Assembly: GCA_039815365.1 (NCBI GenBank)
Contig: JBCBZK010000116.1
Span: forward strand, 1 to 11,477
Reading direction: 5' to 3'
Source of the DNA: CALBPI01 sp039815365
GTDB taxonomy: Bacteria; Pseudomonadota; Gammaproteobacteria; Steroidobacterales; Woeseiaceae
DNA: 11,477 nucleotides
The notes below the pieces were generated by a model. That model did not search any database. It worked only from the letters and a program-made list of their open reading frames with translations, and was not told where the DNA came from. Position numbers and translations under genes: made by a program. Below are positions 5,719 to 11,477 of the stretch, piece after piece (position 1 is the stretch's first letter; each line of letters starts with the position of its first letter).

Positions 5719-8505
5719 ATGACAATAACAATTCGCTGCGTGGCAAGTGCCGCGCTCATGTGCCTGAGTTTGGCTGTTTCAGCCGAAACAAAGGAGTGGT
5801 CGAAAACGCTGGAACGCATCGCAGACGGTGTCGTATCGATCAAGATCGATAGCACGCGCGCGTTTGATACCGGTTGGAACACCAGTTCGCAAGCCACAGG
5901 TTTTGTTGTTGATGCTGAGCGCGGTTTGATTCTGACCAACCGGCATGTTGTGACGCCAGGCCCGGTCGTTGCCGAAGCCGTGTTTTTGAACAACGAAGAA
6001 GTGTCTTTGCGGCCGGTGTACTACGACCCGGTTCACGACTTCGGGTTCTATCGATACGATCCTGCGGCGCTGAAATACACGCAGCCGGAGCAACTCAACC
6101 TGAATCCGGCAGCCGCGAAAGTGGGCAGTGAGATTCGCGTGATTGGCAACGATGCCGGTGAGAAGCTATCCATCCTTGCTGGCACACTGGCCCGTCTGGA
6201 TCGACCCGCGCCGCAATATGGTCGTGGTAACTATAACGATTTTAATACGTTCTATTATCAGGCAGCGTCCGGTACATCCGGTGGCTCTTCTGGCTCGCCG
6301 GTCGTTAACATTGACGGAGATGTTCTGGCGTTGAACGCGGGTGGCAGCTCTGGCGCGGCCTCCAGTTTTTTCCTGCCGCTCAATCGCGTTGTGCGTGCAT
6401 TGGAACTCGTACAAGCCAGTGAGTCTGTGTCGCGCGGCACGCTGCAAACAACGTTCGTCAGAAAACCGTTTGATGAGCTTCGGCGGCTCGGTTTGCGCAG
6501 TGAGACCGAACGACTGATGCGCAACCAGTTTCCGGATGATACGGGCATGTTGACCGTTGCCTACGTGCAACCGGGTGCACCAGCGTTCGAACAACTGCGT
6601 CCCGGCGACATTGTGACTGACGTGAATGGCGCGCCACTTAATGCTTTCGTACCGTTAGAAGGCGTGTTGGACGACAGCGTCGGCCGCGACGTGACAATGA
6701 CCGTCGAGCGCGGCGGGCAACCATTGGTTTTGCAGGTGCCTGTTACCGATCTTCACAGCATCACGCCACGCCGTTTTATCGAATTTGGCGATGCGGTGTT
6801 GAACACATTGTCGTACCAGCAGGCGCGGCATTACAACTTGCCCGTTGAAGGTGTCTTTGTTGCGAACCCGGGTTATGTTCTGAGCAGTTCTGCCGTGCCG
6901 CGCGGCGCGGTTATCGTTGAACTCGATGGCAAACCGGTGCAGAACATTCAGGCGTTCCGCGACGTGTTGGCTGAGCTGGCCGACGATGCACGTGTGCCAC
7001 TGCGCTTTGTGACATTGGATGCGCCACGCCAGAAAGAACTACGTATTTTACGCGTCGATCGAACCTGGTACGCCGCCAATATTTGCGAGCGCGACGATGC
7101 GATTGGCATGTGGCCTTGTCGTCCGCTCGCGGATGGTCCCGAGGCGACGCCGATTGCCGCGGGTAGCACGCGGTTTCCGAAAGTCGATGATCCGCGTGCC
7201 GCGCGTTTGTCACCGTCGCTGGTGCTTGTGAACTTCGATCTGCCGTTTACCATCTCAGGTGTCGCCGAGCGGCACTACTATGGCACGGGCGTCATCGTCG
7301 ATGCCGAACAAGGGTTAGTGCTCGTGGATCGCAACACAGTGCCGATGGCGATGGGCGACGTGTCCATTACGTTCGCCGGTTCGCTGGAAATTCCGGCTCG
7401 CGTTGCCTATGTACATCCGCTGCACAATCTTGCGATGGTGCAATACGATCCGGCGTTGATCGGTGACACACCGGTGCGCAATGCCAATTTGGTCGATGTG
7501 CCGATGAAGCCCGACGATCCGGTCTGGGTGGTTGGTGTCACGCCGTCGCATCGCGTGGTGACTCAGGAATCGCGCGTTGCATCGACAGACCCATTGGTCT
7601 TGCCGATATCGCGTACGTTGCGTTTTCGGGACTTCAACCTTGAGGTGGTGTCTGTCGTGAATGCGCCGAACGTTGACGGCGTTCTTGCCGACAAACGCGG
7701 CAATGTTGTTGCCAGCTGGTCGAGTTTCGCCGTTGGTGGCAGCGACGGAGGTCAGTTTACGCGTGGCATTCCCGCGTCGACGCTAATGGATTTCGTTGCG
7801 ACCGTTCGCGAACAGAAGCCGGTATTTTCGCTCGAAGTGGAATGGGGGCTGATGCCACTGGCCAGTGCCCGCAAACTTGGTTTGCCCGAAAGCTGGCTAG
7901 ACCGGTTGGAGGCGAACAATCGCGAACGTCGTCAGGCGTTAACCGTGACGCGCGTGGCAGCAGCAACGGATACCGCAAGACATCTACAGCCCGGCGATAT
8001 CGTGCTGACAATCAATGGTGAGCTCGTCAGTAGTTTCTCTGAAGCTGCCAAAGCGGTGCGGCAAGAACAGGTGCGCGTCGAGTTCTGGCGCAACGAAACC
8101 TTGCAAGAAGTGACGATCAACAGTGAGCAGCTTGATGGCCGCAGTGCCAATCGCGTTGTCCAGTGGGCTGGTGCCTTGCTGCAAGACCCGTATCGTGAAC
8201 TTGCGCGCCAACGCGGTATCGTCCCGTCTGGCGTTTATGTCGCGTACTTCAGTTACGGCTCACCGGCAACGCGTTACGGCTTGTGGGCAGGGCGACGCAT
8301 TGTCGAGGTCAACGGCCAACCGACGCCCGATCTTGATCGCTTTCTGACCATCGTACGAGATTTGCCCGACCGCACGTCTGTGCGGCTCACCACACTCGAT
8401 TGGAACAATGCGCCGCAAGTGATTACGCTGAAACTTGACCAGCACTATTGGCCCGGCTTTGTCGTTGAGCGATCCGGGGACGATTGGCAGCGCCGACCGC
8501 TGTAG
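5719..8505 (+). CDS. Exported tandem HtrA-type serine protease with inactive second half (Nma111/Deg7-like)
   Basis: A 928-residue protein with a Sec signal peptide (MTITIRCVASAALMCLSLAVSA, hydrophobic core 8-20, likely cut after Ala22), so probably periplasmic. Residues ~30-235 form a trypsin-fold HtrA domain with an apparently complete triad: His76 in LTNRHVV, Asp107 in PVHDFGF, Ser191 in GGSSGSP. PDZ-like domains follow at ~265-345 (PGAPAFEQLRPGDIVTDVNG) and ~360-445 (LDGKPVQNIQAF). A second protease-like domain (~500-695) repeats the first (GTGVIVDAEQGLVLVDRN; HPLHNLAMVQYDP), but the triad positions are Asn539, Asn570 and about Val652. Two more PDZ-like domains lie at ~705-800 (LQPGDIVLTINGE) and ~815-905. 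This two-halves architecture is that of yeast Nma111 and plant Deg7. The ATG at 5719 is chosen for the signal peptide; its ribosome site is weak (CGGTCGGA). It may be the last gene of the gcv transcript. Substrates are unknown. Confidence 0.88.
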   Translation: MTITIRCVASAALMCLSLAVSAETKEWSKTLERIADGVVSIKIDSTRAFDTGWNTSSQATGFVVDAERGLILTNRHVVTPGPVVAEAVFLNNEEVSLRPVYYDPVHDFGFYRYDPAALKYTQPEQLNLNPAAAKVGSEIRVIGNDAGEKLSILAGTLARLDRPAPQYGRGNYNDFNTFYYQAASGTSGGSSGSPVVNIDGDVLALNAGGSSGAASSFFLPLNRVVRALELVQASESVSRGTLQTTFVRKPFDELRRLGLRSETERLMRNQFPDDTGMLTVAYVQPGAPAFEQLRPGDIVTDVNGAPLNAFVPLEGVLDDSVGRDVTMTVERGGQPLVLQVPVTDLHSITPRRFIEFGDAVLNTLSYQQARHYNLPVEGVFVANPGYVLSSSAVPRGAVIVELDGKPVQNIQAFRDVLAELADDARVPLRFVTLDAPRQKELRILRVDRTWYAANICERDDAIGMWPCRPLADGPEATPIAAGSTRFPKVDDPRAARLSPSLVLVNFDLPFTISGVAERHYYGTGVIVDAEQGLVLVDRNTVPMAMGDVSITFAGSLEIPARVAYVHPLHNLAMVQYDPALIGDTPVRNANLVDVPMKPDDPVWVVGVTPSHRVVTQESRVASTDPLVLPISRTLRFRDFNLEVVSVVNAPNVDGVLADKRGNVVASWSSFAVGGSDGGQFTRGIPASTLMDFVATVREQKPVFSLEVEWGLMPLASARKLGLPESWLDRLEANNRERRQALTVTRVAAATDTARHLQPGDIVLTINGELVSSFSEAAKAVRQEQVRVEFWRNETLQEVTINSEQLDGRSANRVVQWAGALLQDPYRELARQRGIVPSGVYVAYFSYGSPATRYGLWAGRRIVEVNGQPTPDLDRFLTIVRDLPDRTSVRLTTLDWNNAPQVITLKLDQHYWPGFVVERSGDDWQRRPL

Positions 8506-8516
8506 GGTTTATCCTA
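8503..8516. other. Small inverted repeat holding both convergent stop codons
   Basis: TAGGGTTTATCCTA: the TAG stop of the protease gene (8503-8505) and the TAG stop of the minus-strand gene (8516-8514) are the two ends of a short inverted repeat (TAGG/CCTA, extendable by a G-T pair, loop TTTA). The stem is too short and has no T-run on either side, so it is not a convincing intrinsic terminator. Transcription from both sides probably runs into the opposite gene. Confidence 0.4.
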
Positions 8517-10565
8517 GTCGCGTAGCGCGGCAGCGAGCTCCGGCCAGCTACTGATCGGCGTACGGCAGGTTGTGCCGTCGCACAGATACGCAAGTGCACC
8601 ACTTGAGGGCGCCGTATGGACGGCTAACGCTGCCGGTAGGTCAGTCGCGCCATGCGGCACACGTATCACGATTCGATGTGGTGCAAACAGCGTCCGTACG
8701 CTTTTTTGCCAAACATCCGTCGTCTCATTGTCGCCGACCAAAATCAGCGTTTGCACGGGTGCTAACCAATCGGCAGTCGCTTCCACCAATGTGACGTGCG
8801 CTTGTGGGTATTCGGCGATTGCGGATTGCGCGAATGCCAGGATACGTTCAGCGGCGGCAAGATAACGCGTGTTAGCCAACATGTGACCCAACCGAATCAA
8901 AACGCGTGCGGCGATCGCATTGCCAGCAGGTGTCGCATCGTCACCGATCGGCTTTGTCCGATACATCAACGCCTCTGCCGAGTGCGATGTAAAAAATAAT
9001 CCACCCACGTCTGCGTCTTCGAAATGCTCCAGCATCGAATCGCATAATGCGACTGCCCATCGCAGCAGTTGCTCGTCGAAGCTGCTTTGCAACACTTCGA
9101 GCAATGCATCGATTAGAAAAGCGTAATCATCGAGGTAGCCATCGCGCATAGGCTGTCCGTTGATCCATCCCGCACACAGCGTGGTGCCGTCCCAGAGCGT
9201 GTCGTGAATGAAGCCCAACGCCTTGTTTGCCGCCTCGGCGTAGCGAGGATCATCGGTTAACTGATGCGCGGCGGCCAAACCTTTGATGGCGAGTGCATTC
9301 CAACTGGCGAGAATCTTCTCGTCACGTCCCGGTGCTGCGCGTGACTCACGTAACTGCAACAGTGACGCTTTGATACGTCGCAGCGCGGCATCAACTTCGC
9401 TTTCCGGCAATTGCGTATGCTCGCTGAGCGTCTGCCGGTCCATGCGCTCAGTCAGGTGCCAGCGATCTTCAAAATTGGCAGGCTCGGCCAATCCATACAG
9501 TGCGGTTGCGATAGCTTGTTCTGCCCGGCCTAACGCGCTCGAGCATTCGTCCGGTGTGTAAGTGTAATAGGCGCCTTCGCCATCGTCGGTGTCTGCATCA
9601 AGTGTTGCGAAAAAACCGCCTTTGTCGTGCTGCATGTCGCGCAACATCCAATCCGCTGTTTCAATCAGCGTGCGTTCAAATTCGTGATCGCCTGTCGCGC
9701 GTGCGGTGCTTGCCAGCAATGTGAGCATCTGGCCATTGTCATACAGCATTTTCTCGAAATGCGGAATTTGCCATGCGCCGTCGACGCAGTAGCGAAAGAA
9801 ACCACCGGCAACATGATCGAACAGGCCACCGCGGAACATACGTGTTTGTGACAGCGCGGCAATCAGCAATGCCTGTAAGTCTGGTTCGGCAGAGCTGGCC
9901 GTTGCGCGCCAATGATTCAGCATGCGTTGTAGCGACGGGATCTGCGGGAACTTCGGCGCACGCCCAAAGCCGCCGTTTTCAGCATCGAAGTGACTCTCGA
10001 GCTGTTGCCTCAGCGCCGCGGCCGGCGCGCCGTCCAATGCGGGGGCATCTTGCTGATTAGGCTCAAGCTTTGCGAACACGTCCTGAACGGCGGCGCCCTG
10101 GTTCGCCGCTTCCGCGGGATCGTTCTGGAAAAATTCACTGACTTTCGCAAGCACATCACCGAACGCCGGCATGCCTTGCTGCTGGATGGGAGGAAAATAC
10201 GTGCCGCCAAAGAAGGGTAACTGCGCATCCGGCGTGAGGAACATCGTCAATGGCCAACCGCCCGCGCGTTGCACCATAAGTTGATGGGCGGTCTGATAAA
10301 TGCTGTCAATGTCCGGTCGCTCTTCCCGATCGACCTTGATGTTGATGAACAATCGGTTCATCACATCGGCAGTGGTCTGATCCTCAAAGGACTCGTGCGC
10401 CATGACGTGGCACCAGTGGCAGGCTGAGTATCCAATCGAAAGCAAAATGGGTTTTCCGCTGTCTTGAGCGGCTGCCAGAGCCTCATCACCCCAAGGCCAC
10501 CAGTGGACAGGGTTGTCTTTGTGCTGCTGCAAATACAGGCTGCTTTCATTGCTGAGTCGGTTCAT
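8514..10565 (-). CDS. Thioredoxin-fold protein of the YyaL/DsbH (SPATA20) family
   Basis: A 683-residue, apparently cytoplasmic protein (no signal peptide). The N-terminal ~165 residues are the Thioredox_DsbH/DUF255 domain: NRLSNESSLYLQQHKDNPVH (2-21), PILLSIGYSACHWCHVMAHE (39-58) with the CxxC-like pair Cys49 and Cys52, NIKVDREERPDID, and GGWPLTMFLTP with FFGGTYFPP. The rest is an alpha/alpha-barrel-like region resembling N-acylglucosamine 2-epimerases and six-hairpin glycosidases (GGFFRYCVDGAWQIPHFEKM, LASWNALAIKGLA, YLDDYAFLIDALL). Length and order match the family; its biochemical role is not settled, and a redox role is suggested only by the CHWC motif. The ATG at 10565 has GAGAG 5 bases upstream and gives the family N-terminus; a start at 10634 would add 23 unlike residues and run under the lgt promoter. 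It is divergent from lgt with 76 bases between starts. Confidence 0.93.
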   Translation of the reverse strand: MNRLSNESSLYLQQHKDNPVHWWPWGDEALAAAQDSGKPILLSIGYSACHWCHVMAHESFEDQTTADVMNRLFINIKVDREERPDIDSIYQTAHQLMVQRAGGWPLTMFLTPDAQLPFFGGTYFPPIQQQGMPAFGDVLAKVSEFFQNDPAEAANQGAAVQDVFAKLEPNQQDAPALDGAPAAALRQQLESHFDAENGGFGRAPKFPQIPSLQRMLNHWRATASSAEPDLQALLIAALSQTRMFRGGLFDHVAGGFFRYCVDGAWQIPHFEKMLYDNGQMLTLLASTARATGDHEFERTLIETADWMLRDMQHDKGGFFATLDADTDDGEGAYYTYTPDECSSALGRAEQAIATALYGLAEPANFEDRWHLTERMDRQTLSEHTQLPESEVDAALRRIKASLLQLRESRAAPGRDEKILASWNALAIKGLAAAHQLTDDPRYAEAANKALGFIHDTLWDGTTLCAGWINGQPMRDGYLDDYAFLIDALLEVLQSSFDEQLLRWAVALCDSMLEHFEDADVGGLFFTSHSAEALMYRTKPIGDDATPAGNAIAARVLIRLGHMLANTRYLAAAERILAFAQSAIAEYPQAHVTLVEATADWLAPVQTLILVGDNETTDVWQKSVRTLFAPHRIVIRVPHGATDLPAALAVHTAPSSGALAYLCDGTTCRTPISSWPELAAALRD

Positions 10566-10579
10566 TAAAGCTCTCGTCA

Positions 10580-10596
10580 CGCGCGGTTTTCGCGCG
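10580..10596. other. G+C-rich hairpin in the leader of the thioredoxin-fold gene
   Basis: CGCGCG (10580-10585), a 5-base loop, and CGCGCG (10591-10596) form a perfect 6-bp stem. If the minus-strand gene starts transcription near 10592, much of this hairpin is at the very 5' end of its mRNA, just before GAGAG. It could protect the message or slow ribosome loading; neither is shown. Confidence 0.35.
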
Positions 10597-10598
10597 CC

Positions 10599-10604
10599 AC
10601 TATA
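10599..10604 (-). promoter_or_regulatory. Candidate -10 element of the thioredoxin-fold gene
   Basis: The minus strand reads TATAGT (10604-10599), 5 of 6 to the consensus, giving a start near 10592 and a leader of about 27 bases before the ATG at 10565. No convincing -35 hexamer is present at 16-18 bases upstream. Confidence 0.35.
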
Positions 10605-10626
10605 GCGCAAACAGGGTGCGCAGCGA

Positions 10627-10635
10627 TGGTACACT
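10627..10635 (+). promoter_or_regulatory. Extended -10 element of lgt, possibly giving a leaderless mRNA
   Basis: TGGTACACT has the extended -10 form TG-N-TACACT (hexamer 4 of 6). It ends 6 bases before the lgt ATG at 10642, so transcription would begin at the start codon. No Shine-Dalgarno is seen in the CTTCCCGG before the ATG, which fits. Confidence 0.35.
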
Positions 10636-10641
10636 TCCCGG

Positions 10642-11403
10642 ATGATCGTCTATCCCGAGATCAGCCCGGTGGCGTTAAGCCTCGGACCGCTGAAAGTGCA
10701 TTGGTATGGCCTGACCTACCTCGCTGGTTTCGTGCTGGCGTTCTTGTTGTGCCGCAAACGCGCGCAACGTGCTGATGCGCCGATAAAACCCGCGGCCGTC
10801 GAAGACATGATTTTCTACGGCGCGATGGGCGTGATCGCCGGTGGCCGGATTGGTTACCTGCTGTTTTACGGCTGGGCAAACGTCGCCAAAGACTGGCACT
10901 ACATTTATCGATTCTGGGAAGGCGGGATGTCGTTCCACGGTGGGTTGCTTGGCGTGCTCGTTGCGATGGCGCTGTTCGCGCGCAAGCACAACCGCACGTT
11001 CTTTGAGATGACTGATTTTGTCGCAGTAGCGACGCCGCTAGGGTTGTTCTGCGGGCGTATTGGCAATTTTATCAACGGCGAGTTGTGGGGTGCTGAGACG
11101 ACCGTACCGTGGGGTTTCTTGGTCGACGGGGTTGTCCGACATCCGTCAATGCTCTACGAAGCGCTACTAGAAGGGGTCGTATTGTTTTTTGTGTTGCTCT
11201 GGTTCAGCGCGAAACCAAGGCCGACGCGGGCTGTGTCGGGCCTGTTTTTGATCGGCTACGGTCTGTTCCGCATACTGGTTGAATTCGTGCGTATCCCTGA
11301 TGAGCACATTGGCTATTTCGCAGGGAGTTGGCTCACAATGGGGCAACTGCTGAGCGCTCCGTTCCGCCTATACAGTGGCCTTGGTCGACCAGGACGGTTC
11401 TGA
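10642..11403 (+). CDS. lgt: Prolipoprotein diacylglyceryl transferase, with abnormal C-terminus
   Basis: Inner-membrane enzyme that moves diacylglycerol from phosphatidylglycerol to the lipobox cysteine of prolipoproteins, the first step of lipoprotein maturation. Most of the 253 residues align well with E. coli Lgt (291): GPLKVHWYGLTYLAGFVLAF (15-34), MSFHGGLLGV (96-105, His99 = E. coli His103), GRIGNFINGELWG (138-150, Arg139, Asn142 and Glu147 = Arg143, Asn146 and Glu151), RHPSMLYEALLEGVVLF (166-182), SGLFLIGYGLFRILVEF (199-215, Arg210 = Arg239), then LTMGQLLS. After LLS (238) the expected last hydrophobic helix is missing; the chain reads APFRLYSGLGRPGRF and stops. The missing helix is not found in the other two frames, so a simple frameshift does not explain it. 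The part before about 11355 looks intact and functional; the end is probably a junction. Confidence 0.85.
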   Translation: MIVYPEISPVALSLGPLKVHWYGLTYLAGFVLAFLLCRKRAQRADAPIKPAAVEDMIFYGAMGVIAGGRIGYLLFYGWANVAKDWHYIYRFWEGGMSFHGGLLGVLVAMALFARKHNRTFFEMTDFVAVATPLGLFCGRIGNFINGELWGAETTVPWGFLVDGVVRHPSMLYEALLEGVVLFFVLLWFSAKPRPTRAVSGLFLIGYGLFRILVEFVRIPDEHIGYFAGSWLTMGQLLSAPFRLYSGLGRPGRF

Positions 11404-11477
11404 AAGTATTACGCAAATCGCGGTCACCATGCCGGGCAGCGAAACGGCAACATTCACAGCCATCGGTGGCGCTGCAG
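11354..11477 (+). CDS. Possible fragment of a repeat-type adhesin (open to the window end)
   Basis: In the frame one base on from lgt, the sequence is open from just after a TGA at 11351-11353 to the window end, about 41 codons, including YTVALVDQDGSESITQIAVT and then MPGSETATFTAIGG. The D-x-DGSESI pattern followed by alternating polar and hydrophobic residues resembles the cadherin/Ig-like repeats of large secreted adhesins. No start codon with a ribosome site is evident. It seems to be an internal piece joined to lgt at about 11353-11357. The open frame is short enough to arise by chance, so confidence is limited. Confidence 0.35.

Noticed and set aside
5755..5784. Lipoprotein signal in the protease (Cys15)
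   Set aside because: The cysteine is preceded by ALM, not a lipobox (no Gly, Ala or Ser before Cys), and a normal cleavage site AVSA/ET follows.
11340..11403. Simple frameshift explaining the odd end of lgt
   Set aside because: Neither of the other two forward frames after 11355 encodes a hydrophobic helix like the usual Lgt C-terminus.
1..11477. CRISPR arrays, tRNAs, insertion sequences, long repeats or a defence system
   Set aside because: None was recognised on either strand when reading; the window is mostly housekeeping metabolism and envelope genes.

Overview
The window looks like a piece of a gammaproteobacterial chromosome with moderate to high G+C. GcvT, GcvH and Lgt read very like their Escherichia coli counterparts, and the phenylalanine hydroxylase fragment reads like the Pseudomonas enzyme. 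No tRNA, rRNA, insertion sequence or CRISPR array was seen. The organism is inferred from protein similarity recalled from memory, not from a search.

Layout. (1) Positions 1-919: the 5' part of a phenylalanine 4-hydroxylase gene (phhA) on the minus strand, with a TTG start, leaves the left edge. An Lrp/AsnC-family regulator is divergent from it. (2) Positions 920-1274: a non-coding stretch with a candidate promoter and a clear tandem glycine riboswitch. (3) Positions 1275-5702: the glycine cleavage operon gcvT-gcvH-gcvPA-gcvPB, with the P-protein split into two subunits. (4) Positions 5719-8505: a 928-residue exported serine protease, 16 bases behind gcvPB. It has two HtrA-like halves (protease-PDZ-PDZ, twice), and the second protease domain has lost its whole catalytic triad, as in the Nma111/Deg7 family. 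(5) Positions 8514-10565, minus strand: a thioredoxin-fold YyaL/DsbH-type protein, convergent with the protease with 8 bases between stop codons. (6) Positions 10642-11403: lgt, whose C-terminal end does not match the family. The last ~120 bases read in another frame like part of a repeat-type adhesin, which suggests a junction.

How the genes work together. The left part concerns amino acid catabolism: phenylalanine hydroxylation with a likely local regulator, then glycine cleavage feeding one-carbon metabolism under direct glycine sensing by RNA. The Shine-Dalgarno sequence of gcvT is complementary to the 5' strand of P1 of the second aptamer, so a glycine-ON translational switch can be read from the sequence. 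The right part concerns the cell envelope (periplasmic protease, lipoprotein diacylglyceryl transferase). The L-protein (lpd) is not in the window.

Most notable: the riboswitch with its built-in anti-Shine-Dalgarno, the tandem protease/pseudoprotease behind the gcv operon, the abrupt end of lgt, and two genes (the regulator and lgt) with -10-like hexamers placed so that their mRNAs could be leaderless.
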